DNA of 64,000 nt, from assembly GCF_008831285.2 (NCBI RefSeq), contig NC_045142.1, positions 18,603,354 to 18,667,353 on the forward strand, read 5' to 3'. The notes below the pieces were generated by a model that was given only the letters and a program-made list of their open reading frames with translations, made no database searches and was not told the origin of the DNA. The stretch is from Nymphaea colorata. Its lineage: Eukaryota > Streptophyta > Magnoliopsida > Nymphaeales > Nymphaeaceae. The position numbers and the translations under genes are program-made. This document shows positions 44,918 through 55,785 of the stretch, one piece after another; position 1 is the stretch's first letter, and the number at the start of each line of letters is the position of its first letter.

Positions 44918-45070
44918 GGTTCTCTCTCTTCCATCTAAGGAAAGAAGAAGGAGAAGAAATCAAAATTGTTAAGGAAGCTTGCCAGCAGTAAGAGTGAGAA
45001 TGTTGCATCCCAAACCTCACATGAATTAGGTTTGACTGGACTTTTGGAGGCAATATGTGTGCAAATGGAG
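44918..45070 (+). pseudogene. PATROL1-like: PATROL1-like exon 5 (N2)
   Basis: TTTACAG acceptor retained. The exon encodes the Lys-rich KKKEKKSKLLRKLASSKSEN and GLTGLLEAICVQME before GTAATT. A small indel between LSLPSK and KKKEKK puts the two halves in different frames. Confidence 0.72.
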
Positions 45071-46366
45071 GTAATTAAACCATGGAGTACAGTGATCACT
45101 TGTTCCCTACTCTTATTTTGGATTCAGTGAAGTACTCCATGTTGTACATTTGGAGCATCTGTTCTATGCCATCTAACAATTATGACTTACATGTAGCAAT
45201 AGTAGTTATCTAGGTTACTTGAGCTAGGATATTTCATCAGTTTGAGACCTGGTTAAAGTATTGGGTGCTCGAGTCCAGAAATTGAAGTGCATTGGTTGAC
45301 GAGTCTCTTTCCTTCTCTATAAAGCTCAATATCTACCATCAGTTGATACAAATTAAATTGTGAAGCATGGATCTATATGTATTATGTAGAAGCAAGAATC
45401 TTTCTTGATAAATAGCAAACATTTTTATGTACAGCACACATGTACATGTGAAAACTAAGCTTTTTCTGTTTTGCACCAATTTGCAACTGAACTTTTGTTC
45501 ATAAGTTTTTGGTTCCACCTTAATCTATTTATAATTTTATTTTTAGTACTTGTACATATTCGTACATGTGCTGGTCTATATTACCGTAGGATTTTCTTGT
45601 TTTGTAGCCACCTGTTATGATTTTGTTCTTATCATTTGAGATCATTTTGTTGCTTTGCAATTTCGCTGCTCTTTTTTCTCTGAAAGTTTCAATATGTTGA
45701 TGAAAAAGCTAACTCATACTAGGTACGGGTATGGAGAGTATAATACAGAAATTTCAAAAAATGCTATTTATATGTGTGCATGTGTGTATATACATGTGTA
45801 TGTATGTGTGTGTGTGTGTGTACATATACAACACTCCACAAAAATTTAACGCATTCATGGCCCATATGTATTCAATTGCAGTGATCCACGATCCACAAAA
45901 TCAAGCAAAATAGTTTTATGCATTCATACATAATGTGTTGTGATTAAAGATTAAAAAAAAATGTTCATCATCCACAGCAAAAATGAACTTAGGGTTACAA
46001 ATACATTAAGGAAATGGGTTGGATCTGCATCTGATCCAAATCTGGACCATGGAGTACCTGTTATGCTACAAGTACTCATTTCACAGAATTGTGAATTGTT
46101 ATAATGACACAAATGCGCTACTGAAAGATGAAGTATCTAATTCTTCTTTTTGTCATCTACTTCTCTAACTAAGCTGGTTTACTATGTCATTTATTTTTCT
46201 CATGAAGTTGGCATCCAGGATCCTCCCTTTTTCTTCTTTTTTTGTTTTTTTCACTTGTTAGCCACGGGTCTCAAATCCAAGGCTGCATTAAAAGGTGTCC
46301 ACTGTATTTGTAGTGTGGATCTTAAATCCACTTTACATGTAAAAAAACCATAGATTAAGGCTGATT

Positions 46367-46426
46367 GGGAAGGGGAGGGGGGTTGGGGTTGGGGGGGGCG
46401 GGGGGTGGATGGGGGTTTTATCCAAC
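46367..46426 (+). other. G-rich tract with G-quadruplex potential
   Basis: At least six runs of four or more G within 60 bases, spaced by one to four bases, on the plus strand. Confidence 0.8.
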
Positions 46427-46593
46427 CTTAAATCCATGGCTCTAAGATCCGTTGTGATCTCATATGCACAATGAAAGAATACACCTTTATATTGATAGAC
46501 TGAGCTTCAGAGCTTGCTGAGTATGCCTTTGATTCTTTTTAGTTTTAACTCTCACTCAACAAGCATATGGGATCATTGATTATGCTCCCGTTT

Positions 46594-46598
46594 GATGG
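46594..46598. repeat. Target-site duplication of the gypsy element (left)
   Basis: GATGG, identical to 51876-51880. Confidence 0.92.
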
Positions 46599-46842
46599 TG
46601 TTAGCCGTCGGCTAACAGAAGTCGAGAGGGAGGAAGGAGAAGGGAGAAAGGAACGAGAGAGAGAAAGGCAATCAACAAGCATCCTTAATTAGGGTAAATC
46701 TCAAGCTTAAGTACAATTAATAACGGGTCCAGACTGGACCGACTCGTACTGAAATCAGATCCATACTGAAAACATCAAATAGCAAGACCTAATAGAAATA
46801 AACTACTACTGCCCCCCCACGATCCCTATATGGATCGTAACA
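46599..46842 (-). repeat. 3' LTR of the gypsy element
   Basis: 244 bp, beginning with the perfect palindrome TGTTAGCCGTCGGCTAACA and ending GGATCGTAACA. It has a 13-bp extra GGAAGGAGAAGGG-type repeat relative to the other LTR. Confidence 0.95.
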
Positions 46843-46856
46843 AATACTCCCCCCTT
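46843..46856 (-). other. Polypurine tract of the gypsy element
   Basis: The minus strand reads CAAGGGGGGAGTAT beside the 3' LTR. Confidence 0.82.
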
Positions 46857-48021
46857 GAATAACACCTTGTCCTCAAGGTGTGAATGATGGAAACCGCTTC
46901 TGTATGTCCTCCGAGTCTTCCCATGACGCGGATAACCCCTCCTCAGAGAGCCACTCAATCAGCCACTGTACCGTCCATTTTCCATTCACTTTGAGACGCG
47001 TACTCCTACTCGACGTAGGGGTTGGATGCCAGAGGGGATCGCCAAGGCGGGGGCGGCTACAACTTCACTTTCTGTCGGTGGCTTGAGGCATGCTTTGAGT
47101 TTGGAAACATGAAAGACCGGGTGTATGGTGCTGCCCAATGGTAACTGTAATTCGTAGGCAAGATTCCCAATCCTCTTTAAAATCTGATAAGGACCAACAT
47201 ACCTTGACAACAGCTTACTTTGGCCTGCCCCTCGCATACCTAGCAATCGTTGGGGAGGTCGTCTTAGGAAAACCCAATCCCCTTCTTGAAATTGAAGTGC
47301 TCGATGGCCACGGTTGTACTGGATCACCATGTGATTCCGTGCTGCTGACAGGTGTTCCTTAAGATCCTTAAGAATCACATCGCGACACCTCAACTCCGTA
47401 TCAACCAGTTCATCACGTGTTGTCCCCAATTGATATCGGCGAATAGTCAAAGGAGGGCTCCCATAGACTACCTCAAAAGGGGTGGTGTTCGTGGACGTAT
47501 GCCAACTGGTATTGTAAGCGAACTCTGCCCATGATAGATAGTTGACCCAGGTTTTGGGTCGCTCCCCCACAAAGCATCTCAAGACTTCGGTTTACGACCT
47601 CTGTCTACCCATCCGTTTGCGGGTGATATGCGGTACTCATTTTAAGCTGAGTTCCTTGCAGTTTGAAATACTCCTGCCAAAAAGCACTAAGGAAAATCGA
47701 GTCACGGTCACTTACAATGGAGCGTGACATACCGTGAAGCTTCCCCACGTGCTCTTGAAAGGTCTGCGCTACTGTTTTGGCTGAAAAGGGGTGTGAGAGT
47801 GCTACAAAGTGGGCATATTTAGAGAGCCTGTCTACTACCACCAATATAACAGATTTTCCCTGAGAGCGGGGTAATCCCTCTATGAAGTCCATGGATATGT
47901 CTTCCCAAATTTGCTCAGGAAGAGGAAGTGGCTGTAAGAAGCCAGCAGGTCGCGTGACCTCATATTTATTGCGTTGACATACATCACATTGTTGCACATG
48001 ATCCCGCACAACGCGCTTCAT
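46857..48021 (-). pseudogene. Gypsy integrase and chromodomain
   Basis: Frame 48021-47605 starts within the zinc module ([18 protein letters not shown]) and contains the core [36 protein letters not shown] (second Asp) and AYHPQTDG, then a stop. The frame resumes at 47582 with WAEFAYNTSWHTSTNTTPFE and YGSPP, the GPY/F module (YVGPYQILKRIGNLAYELQL) and FHVSKLKACL. Past 46986 a frame change leads into WLIEWLSEEG...SWED...FPSF, a chromodomain-like end that may guide insertion to marked chromatin. Confidence 0.92.
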
Positions 48022-48118
48022 TCTCGGTCAGAAAACGTCATCCTTAAACGTCGATAAGTCCCTTCCACTCCTTCATGGCCTGCGTCCTTCGAGTCATGAT
48101 AATGTGAGATTAAAATAC

Positions 48119-48388
48119 CTACCAAGCTTGTCTCGGGCAGGATAAATACGCGGCTACGGAAGTAGAGGTAAGGAGGGCGCCACTCGTACCCATACTGTCT
48201 CGTCGGATTCTGTAGAAGGTCAGTTCGTATTCTCTGAACTGACGCTGCTGACTGATGGGCCTGCTAAATGTCTGTCCAAATGTTGCATTGAATGGCTGAT
48301 AGCGTCCAGCAGCCGTACCCCTCCTACCCCTGTCGAGAGAGACCGTCTGCTGCCGGGTTTTCTTTCCCGCTGCGATGCCTAATCTCAA
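48119..48388 (-). pseudogene. Gypsy RNase H-integrase connection, broken
   Basis: Short frames between RNase H and integrase correspond to the connection and the start of the integrase zinc module. Stops near 48050-48120 separate it from the integrase core. No motif stands out. Confidence 0.5.
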
Positions 48389-49655
48389 AATCGAAGCTGA
48401 GCAGTTTCATCACCCAACGCTGCACCGCCGGTACTAATGTTTTCTGTTGTAGGCAGTATCGCAGGCTATGATGATCTGTGAGCACCACAAATTTCGCACC
48501 CAACAAATAATGCCGCCATCTAAGAACCGCCAATACCATAGCAATGAGTTCGCGCTCGTAGGCTGATTTGCTGCTGAACGTGGGTCCCATGGCGCGACTA
48601 AAGAATGCTATCAGATGTCGATCTTGGCTCAAAACTGCACCCACTCCTGTGTCGGATGCGTCTGTCTCCACTTCAAACTGCATGTTGAAATCGGGCATGC
48701 GTAGAACTGGTGTTGTGGTGATGGCCTCCTTGAGTTGGTTGAATGCCACCTTGGCCTGGTCATTCCATCGAAACTGATCCCGTTTTGTGAGGTAGGTCAA
48801 GGGCGCTGCGATACTCCCGAAGTTGCACACGAACTTACGATAGTATCCTGCCAGTCCTAGGAACCCGCGTAGTTCCCGAACGAACTGAGGAATGGCCCAA
48901 TTACGCACTGCCAAGACTTTAGCCTCTTCCATCTTCACGCTACCGTTGCCAATCACATGGCCGAGATATGTGACTTCACTCATGCTGAATGAACACTTAG
49001 AGAGTTTGGCGTGAAGGGAGTGTTGTCGCAACGTAGAGAACACCTCCCGTAGATGATTTAAATGCGCCTCTTCGTCTGCACTAAATACAAGGATGTCATC
49101 AAAGAAGACCAGTACGAACCTGTGCAGGTATGGCCGGAAGATATCGTTCATGAGTGACTGGAACGTCGCAGGAGCGTTGGTGAGGCCGAACGGCATCACT
49201 CGAAACTCATAATGTCCATCTGGGGTTAAGAATGTTGTCTTCGGTACATCTTGTGGCGCGATCCGTATCTGATGGTACCCAGCTCGAAGATCCAGCTTCG
49301 AAAATAGGGCTGCCCCTCTGAGTTCATCAAGGAGATCTTCCATGATGGGCAGGGGATAACGATCTTTCACTGTTAGAGCATTCAAGGCACGGTAGTCTAC
49401 ACAAAACTGACAGTTTCCATCCTTCTTGTGCACCAGGAGGGCAGGAGACGCAGACGGGCTGCGACTAGGCTGTATAATTCTCTGTTCCAACATTTCTTGC
49501 ACCAATCGAGTTAGTGTATCACGTTGGGTCGGGTTATACCTGTATGGTCTCCTTTTCACTGCATCGGCCCCGGAATGTAGCTCTATATGGTGGTCATAGG
49601 CGCGTGAAGGAGGCAACCCATGAGGGACGCTGAACACATCCGAAAATTCTTCCAA
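48324..49655 (-). CDS. Gypsy reverse transcriptase and RNase H (443-codon open frame)
   Basis: The longest open frame in the window. RT blocks in order: VKRRPYRYNP, VHKKDGNCQFCVDYRALN, SKLDLRAGYHQIRI, EFRVMPFGLTNAPATFQ, and catalytic FFDD (49095-49106) in VLVFFDDILVFSADEE, then YLGHVIG. RNase H follows: VETDASDTGVGAVLSQ, AYERELIAMVLAVLRWRHYL, VLTDHHSLRY and GKENPAADGLSR. All catalytic Asp/Glu positions that I can see are present. The true polyprotein would continue at both ends; a stop at 49668 and one at 48324 break it. It copies the element RNA into DNA. Confidence 0.93.
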   Translation of the reverse strand: MEEFSDVFSVPHGLPPSRAYDHHIELHSGADAVKRRPYRYNPTQRDTLTRLVQEMLEQRIIQPSRSPSASPALLVHKKDGNCQFCVDYRALNALTVKDRYPLPIMEDLLDELRGAALFSKLDLRAGYHQIRIAPQDVPKTTFLTPDGHYEFRVMPFGLTNAPATFQSLMNDIFRPYLHRFVLVFFDDILVFSADEEAHLNHLREVFSTLRQHSLHAKLSKCSFSMSEVTYLGHVIGNGSVKMEEAKVLAVRNWAIPQFVRELRGFLGLAGYYRKFVCNFGSIAAPLTYLTKRDQFRWNDQAKVAFNQLKEAITTTPVLRMPDFNMQFEVETDASDTGVGAVLSQDRHLIAFFSRAMGPTFSSKSAYERELIAMVLAVLRWRHYLLGAKFVVLTDHHSLRYCLQQKTLVPAVQRWVMKLLSFDFEIRHRSGKENPAADGLSRQG

Positions 49656-49667
49656 CAGGGCCGGTTG

Positions 49668-50776
49668 TCATGCACTGGTGAGGGCGGGTTCTGACCTCTC
49701 CTTCCCCTCGGCGCTGGTCATGAGAAGCACGTACGAAGCAGCTGCTCCCTGCAACATTTTGGAGGTGGCGGTCTCTTGAACTAGCTGTCTTGGAGTAGCT
49801 GGCAGAGTGAGGCGCTTCCCATCCGGTTGTGTAAAGTGCATTCTCATGTTAACAAAGTCCCATACGACCTCGCCCAGCCCTTTCAACCAGTGGATGCCCA
49901 AAACGAGGTCCGCCCCGGCCATTGCTAGTGTATACAATTGTATCGAAAACCATGGCCCTGTATCTCAAGTTTCTCGTCGGTGCACCGCCCCTTACATTTT
50001 AAGGTGCTTCCATCTCCCACGACCACATCGAAAGCCGGCTGCTGGTCGACTTCGCACCCCAGGGCTCTAGCAGACTTCTCACAGATGAAGTTATGCGTGG
50101 ACCCTGTATCCACAAGTACACTGACCTTCCGACCGCGGAGTCGGCCCTGAACTCGCATCAATTGAGGCACTTCATGTCCCGATAGGGCATGGAGAGATAT
50201 TTCGGGCGACTGGGCAAACTCTTCTTCATCTTGTCTCTGTTCCCCAATAGTCTCCGTCGGGGCGTCCTCCCCTTCTTCTTCAACTAGGTACATATGAAAG
50301 TGTCTACATGCGTGGCCCAGTGTCCTCGGTTGATCACAATGGAAGCAAATATTTTGACGCTGTTTTTCCCTTATTTGTTCTAGGGTCAGACGGCGAATAA
50401 AAGGGCAGTTTGCTGGTTTGGTTAAGTTCGCCCGGCCGGGTTGTATTTTCGAATTCGTAGTTGATGCCCCGTGAGGACGAACCCCGGCTGCCCCTCTCCC
50501 GAGACTCTGATATCGCTGCTGCTTTTCCTCCACCATACGGGCTATCGCAAAACAATCATGCAAATTGAGGGGTCGCATGCCTTGCACCTCAATACGGATT
50601 TCCTCTTTGAGTCCCCCAACAAAGGTACCAATCAAAGCTTCTATTGGCCATCCTCGAACCATATTGCTAAGTTCTTCGAAACACTCTTGGTAGTCTTCAA
50701 TCGACCCCGTCTGACGTATTTTGGAGAGTTCCTGATTGTAATCAACATAAGTTGAAGGTCCGAAACGCGCCGCCAT
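49668..50776 (-). pseudogene. Gypsy gag C-terminal half and protease
   Basis: Frame 50776-49925 encodes the rest of the gag capsid domain (DYQECFEELSNMVRGWP, FVGGLKEEIR), a CxxC knuckle (CFHCDQPRTLGHACRHFH) and the protease active site VSVLVDTGSTHNFI (about 50096-50137). A frameshift at about 49930-49945 splits off the protease end, LAMAGADLVLGIHWLKGLG, in the next frame. A stop at 49668 separates it from RT. Confidence 0.9.
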
Positions 50777-51545
50777 GGCTGATCAAGGTCCTCGAATCTG
50801 GCCGTCTGTGTTGATCAATCAGCCATCGGTACCAACGAATGACTTTCCCTTCGAAGTTCATGGCAGCATGAGACACCTTCATCGTCTCCAAGATCCTGTG
50901 GCACTCGAAGAACTGCTCGGCTTTAAATATCCAGCTGTGTAAATCTTCTCCGCTGAATCGGGGAAAGTCCATCTTGGCGTGCTTGAAGCGCGCCGGATCA
51001 ATACCTCCATAAAAGCTAGTAGAGGAGGTCGGAAGGAATCCCGCAGTGGTGTCCGTTCGACTATTGCTGCGGCCCGGGAGTGCCACGTTGTTAGTGCCGC
51101 CGGTAACAGAGTTCAACATAACGGTGGGCAGTACGTTGGGAGTGGGCACGGTCGATCCAAAAGACCCAAATGCGGCGCCTGCACTGATCGAAGGCTGCGG
51201 TAGAGGTAAAGTCGCGATGGCCGGTTGAAAAAAAGGTATGGCGCTGACCGGCGACGTACGTTGATCCTGCCCCGACACGCTTGTATTAGGCACGTGGAGG
51301 GAGCCTGGCGCCGTGAGTGTCGGCGAGCTGGTGAGGACCGCATGGGCTGGTGAGCGGTTGCTGGAATAGGGGTCGCCGAGCGGAGCGCTGCCAAGGGTGG
51401 GGGTTTGCTGGAGCAGATCGCGAAAACCCGCTGCGATGGCGGTGTGGAGAGGAGCCTCAGCCTCGGCTTGCACTCCTTCCATGGTTTGCAGCCTGCGGTT
51501 CACTTCGATAATCGTTTCTTCCGTCCAGGCGCGATGCGCTTCCAC
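50742..51545 (-). pseudogene. Gypsy gag N-terminal half
   Basis: Frame starts MEAHRAWTEETIIEVNRRLQ. A long Ser/Pro/Thr-rich linker follows, then KMDFPRFSGEDLHSWIFKAE and QFFECHRI, the start of the gypsy gag (retrotrans_gag) domain. A frameshift near 50770 shifts the domain into the next frame. Gag forms the virus-like particle. An upstream methionine outside the frame is not excluded. Confidence 0.87.
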
Positions 51546-51630
51546 CGCTGCTAGGGCGGTGTTGTGGAAGACGGGTGTGTCTGCTCATCGGACGTCGGCG
51601 GCAATGTCTGCGGCGGCGCGGCCATGCCTG

Positions 51631-51642
51631 GCTCTGATACCA
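51631..51642 (-). other. Primer-binding site of the gypsy element
   Basis: The minus strand reads TGGTATCAGAGC two bases inside the 5' LTR, initiator tRNA-Met type. Confidence 0.93.
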
Positions 51643-51644
51643 TT

Positions 51645-51875
51645 TGTTAGCCGTCGGCTAACAAAAGTCGAGAGGGAGAAAGGAACGAGAGAGAGAAAGG
51701 CAATCAACAAGCATCCTTAATTAGGGTAAATCTCAAGCTTAAGTACAATTAATAACGGGTCCGGACTGGACCGACTCGTACTGAAATCAGATCCATACTG
51801 AAAACATCAAATAGCAAGAACCTAATAGAAATAAACTACTACTGCCCCCCCACGATCCCTAAATGGATCGTAACA
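51645..51875 (-). repeat. 5' LTR of the gypsy element
   Basis: 231 bp, same palindromic start and CGTAACA end as 46599-46842. Confidence 0.95.
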
Positions 51876-51880
51876 GATGG
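51876..51880. repeat. Target-site duplication of the gypsy element (right)
   Basis: GATGG, partner of 46594-46598. Confidence 0.92.
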
Positions 51881-52642
51881 ACACAGGCAAGATCATGTGC
51901 AAAAGAATCCGTTGACAAAAAAAAAAGACACCCATGGACGAAAATTCAAGAAATTAAAACCCATGGCCTGAATTTGTTTAAATGTGCATGTGTGATGAGA
52001 GTGAAACAAAATCGAAGATTTGTATTTTGTTCTGGGGATTGCAAAGGATAGGTTTTGTTAATCACTGGGCCAAAAAATTGAATCGATTGGTCAGTTTTCT
52101 TAAATGGAGGGGTCATCTTCAGTACGCAGCCTTGCATCCTAAACCTCCATTCGAGTCTTCGTGGAGTCCTGGATTCAACTAAAGTCCGGGCAAAAGGTAT
52201 ATATTTATCTCAATTTAAGTTTTTTTTTGTTTAGAAGAATGCTCTACTATGGATATGAAAATTTTGTAACAAGACACTTTCATCCAAATAAACTTTTTCT
52301 CACATGATTAACATAAACTTGTTGCAATTGCCCAATACATCCATTTTCTACCTTTTATAGTTTTGGGCCAAATCTATTATTTGATTTTTTTTTTTCACCA
52401 TAGATATTAACCTACTGATCATATAGACATGTATTGAGCTCGATAGTTTTTTGTTGTACACTTGAAAATGTCATTTTGCAATTTGTGCCAACGCATGAAC
52501 AGTAGCAGCTGAATTCTGCAATTTGTATTGCTTGAATGGTCATTACAAGAAATATTTTCATGAAATGGATCAATAGACAATTGTAATAAACAAAATGAAA
52601 GGTGGATGTAATATAAAACATGTATTAGATTACTAATATATG

Positions 52643-52647
<5 letters not shown>

Positions 52648-52713
<66 letters not shown>
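52648..52713. repeat. (AT)n microsatellite
   Basis: About 66 bases of uninterrupted AT repeat. Confidence 0.95.
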
Positions 52714-52718
<5 letters not shown>

Positions 52719-53069
52719 ACATTTGGGATACCTACATTCTAACACTAGCCACTGGCTAGAACAAAAGAAGAAAGAAAAAAATAAAAAGAAAATAAAGCGT
52801 AAAACCTAACTAAGATGTCCCATCAATAATACATTATTAACACATATATTGACCTATATTCGTATATGTATTGTTCATACATAAACATAAGTAATATATG
52901 CATATATATACCCTATTTTCTAATACCAACTCTTGGAAGGTGGTGCAGGTGTACTCATTGAGTTGGTCATACCCTATCCATTCATATTTTTATGTCAAAA
53001 AAAAGGGAAAAGAGCATATGACAGAACCGAAAGATACTATTTGACAAATATATTGGTATCAGAAATATG

Positions 53070-53500
53070 GTCATGGATAGGGCTCTCCACGATCCGAGTT
53101 GAGCTCGATCTCGGCCAGCTCGAGCTTGACTTGACTTCGGGACTGCTTGGCTTGAGCTCAAGTCAAGCTTGACAATGTCAGCTTGAGCTCGATTCGATAC
53201 ACCGAGTCGAAGCTTGAGTTCGGCTCATTTAGCAACTGCAATGCCCACTAAATGACGAGATTTTTATTAGGCTCGTTTAACCTAATCTACTGAACATAAA
53301 ATGAAATTGTGATTTATATACATTAAATCGAGCCGAATTGAGCTTATTTGGGTTGAGTAAAGACAATTCAAACTCGACTCGTTTATGAGCTCGAGCTTAT
53401 ATTTAAGGTTGAGCTCAACTTGTTTAGCAAAAGAGGCAGCTCGAGCTCAAGCTCAAGTTGAGCTTTAACTAATCAAGCTCGAGTTGCTTCGCTTGTTGTT
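53070..53500. repeat. AGCTCGAG-rich degenerate repeat
   Basis: GAGCTCGAGC/TCAAGCTCGAG words recur through about 430 bases on both strands, with strong self-complementarity. Such blocks are common inside plant non-autonomous DNA transposons, but no termini or target duplication were found. Confidence 0.5.
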
Positions 53501-55090
53501 CAGGCGTAATGATGGATATGGACTCATAATAGTACATTCAACCATGTGGGTTACCTGAAAGAAACTAACTACTATGAGTAAACCGATGCAGTTGGCAATC
53601 CTTATCCGGTGCTCTGAACATGGGCAATGGCAAGGGAGTGAGTGGGACCTTGTCTGTTCTAGCGAGGATTGAGCAATCGATCCTCCCTGAACAACTAGGA
53701 ATTGGATGTTGCCGCCCCAATCCTAACCATTTGGTGGAGATCAATGGATGGCCACCGTCTCCCCTTGCAGGAGAGTGGTGCTCGTTATTTTTTTATTTAA
53801 TTTTTATTTTTTAAAAAGAAATTCAAAGAAAGGTTAAAATGGAATTGTGTATATATTTTGATGTCTTTTTTATTAGAAGGGGTAGTCATCTGTAAGCTTC
53901 ATGGAAAAGATGGCAGCCTATTTATTGTGGTGCAAAAAATTATGATCCATTTGTTATTGCCCAAAGGTTGAGTGGTCGGTTGTAAATTTTATTGTTTACA
54001 TTGATGCAATTTTAATAATTTAATCTCATTAACCTAATGTAATTAATGAACAATCTATGGTTCAATTAACAGGAGGCGTTTCTTATCAACAATGCAAAAA
54101 CTAGGGTTTGTTGAATAGCATTAGGCATGTTTTTATTATTTTTAAATATTTTGGTGTGTTCTTGAGAATTTCTGAAAAGAATTTAGGTTTCCTTCACTGC
54201 TTGAAACACCTTTTCCAAAACTTGCCTTGATTCTTTGAACTTCCACGTTTCTCTTGTTAAAGGTTGAGGGAAACTCATGTGGAGTCCTTTTTCCATGCCC
54301 CCAAGTTTGCCTATTTGCTAAAGGTCAAGTAATCCTTGGTATGCTTATGAATTATTTTAGCTTTTTATACTTATTGGGAATACTTCATGAACAGTCCTAA
54401 ATTCAGCATTTCAACCTTACATTTAGTCGAATTCCTTTTTTTTCTTCCGAAGTTACTGGCATTTGAAGTGTATTGATGCACAATGGTCTTGTTACCAATA
54501 CTCCACAACTGTGGACTCCTGTATCGACATAGTACAGGATGCAAAAAGTCATGCATGTATTGGAGTAGCTAAAAAAAAGAAGAAGAAGAAATCTTGTAGC
54601 TGATTTTGGTCATGGGATGATGTTTCTATTCTATTCCTTGATATGTTGACTTTAGAGGTGAAAATTTCACGTATCTCCTTTTTTGCCGTAGAACTGCTGC
54701 ATGGGATTGTCATGCAGGTGTATCTTTGGGTGTCTCTAACACTTATGTATACTAAAGTTACCATGTCTTACTAATGAACGTTTGATCTGTTCATCAGTTC
54801 ATTTTGATACCGGTCCTATTCTAAAGAAAAGAATCAACTGCCAGGCTTCCAGTAGGTTTTCCTCTAGGAGGCAGTCTGCAGCTGTTTAAGCATTTTCTCC
54901 TATATTTGACTTGTGTGCTCTTGAATGTTCTTTGCCAACACTTGTGGATTGTCATATTCAGCAATGGCATGGCATGTTTTCTTTAATGTTCTTTCTTGAC
55001 ATGCAATGTTGGTTCTGCTTACTTCATGCTTTATAAGAGAAAACTTTTCATGTCTTCATATGTCTGATATCTTTTTCTTTTCTTAACAAG

Positions 55091-55210
55091 TAGACGGCTG
55101 ATCAGTTTTTGGCCTTGAAAGGCCGATGAGGCTCGCAGAATTGGATAGCCTCTTCCGTGGTCTTGATAATGCATTTCAAGTTTACACAAGGAATGTTGTT
55201 GACCAGAGAG
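55091..55210 (+). pseudogene. PATROL1-like: PATROL1-like MUN-region exon C1
   Basis: Encodes ADQFLALK, a 1-base shift, then RPMRLAELDSLFRGLDNAFQ and VYTRNVVDQR before a GTGAGC donor. It matches the PATROL1 block QFFALKVPMRSIELSALFRG and DNAFQVYTNHV. The frameshift lies at the GGCCGATGAGG position. The conserved upstream exons (central domain) are not found between N2 and here. Confidence 0.82.
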
Positions 55211-55603
55211 GTGAGCTTGATTCTTGCTTAACATTTTACTGCACCTGTTTGTCACCTTCAGTTCTGCCTGTTGCGATCCTGCTTTTATTATTCTCTCCAG
55301 CTTCTGAGCGAAAGTTGAATATGAAGCTATAATAATTTAAACTTGTTTAGATTCTCTAATGAGGTTGCTTCTGTTGAGAGTCCCCACTGCTATTATTTTA
55401 GTTTTTTCATTAATTAAACCAACTTTCCATAATGACTTTTTTGTAATTTCATAGCTAGGAAGTAGGCTTTAATCTCAAAATTCAATTTTCTAGGATATAA
55501 AGTTCATGCTTCTTTATACTGAAAAGAAGATTAAGATTTTAACTTTTATGTTCTGTTTTATAGTTTACTTCCCATCTATTGAGAGATAAGCGTCATTTTA
55601 TAG

Positions 55604-55785
55604 GAAACAAAAAATGATTTGGTACCACCCTTGCCTATCCTTACGCGGTATAAAAAAAAGAATATGCGATTAAAGCTTTTGTCAAGAAAGATTTCATTGA
55701 TCCTCGAATGCTTGATCCTCAGAGATCTAGCCAAATCAATGTGCTCTCCACCGCCAAACTATGCGTTCAGTTGAACTCTCTTTAT
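55604..55785 (+). pseudogene. PATROL1-like: PATROL1-like MUN-region exon C2
   Basis: TTTTATAG acceptor, then NDLVPPLPILTRYKK, a frame change in a poly-A run, AIKAFVKKDF-like sequence in the new frame, and STAKLCVQLNSLY before GTGAGT. PATROL1 has DDLVPPVPVLTRYKKE and LCVQLNTLHYA. The frameshift inactivates it. Confidence 0.82.

Larger units (their letters stand above)
34975..45611 (+). repeat. Module N2: PATROL1-like 5' region and N-terminal exons, second copy
   Basis: Colinear with 27403-32401. It differs by two insertions absent from N1, a plastid DNA fragment (about 35483-35668) and the LARD-type retrotransposon (36393-42141). Exons are less decayed than in N1. Similarity to N1 stops after TAGCCACCTG at about 45604-45613. 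Confidence 0.9.
45612..46598. other. Region between N2 and the gypsy element
   Basis: Contains TG microsatellites (45770-45830), a G-rich tract (46367-46426) and a short piece (about 46490-46575) similar to 61345-61430 of module M2. No new gene recognised. Confidence 0.5.
46599..51875 (-). mobile_element. Ty3/gypsy chromovirus retrotransposon (5,277 bp)
   Basis: LTRs at 46599-46842 and 51645-51875 flank gag, protease, RT, RNase H, integrase and a chromodomain on the minus strand. GATGG is duplicated at the insertion. Apart from a 13-bp indel and one single-base indel, the LTRs differ at about three sites, so insertion is recent. Long open frames survive (443 codons for RT-RNase H), broken by a few stops or shifts. 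Short LTRs and total length suggest a Reina-like chromovirus, but the lineage is not tested. Confidence 0.95.
51881..55090. other. Unassigned DNA between the gypsy element and the C module exons
   Basis: No exon recognised. It holds a long TA microsatellite and an AGCTCGAG-rich block. It may be an intron or lost middle exons of the PATROL1-like gene. Confidence 0.4.

Noticed and set aside
50979-51720. Plus-strand frames opposite gypsy gag
   Set aside because: Antisense shadows of a GC-rich gag coding region; no domain content.
52419-52745. Protein with an IYIYIY repeat on the minus strand
   Set aside because: The frame is only a translation of an AT microsatellite. Similar frames at 17499-17714 and 30377-30604 are rejected for the same reason.
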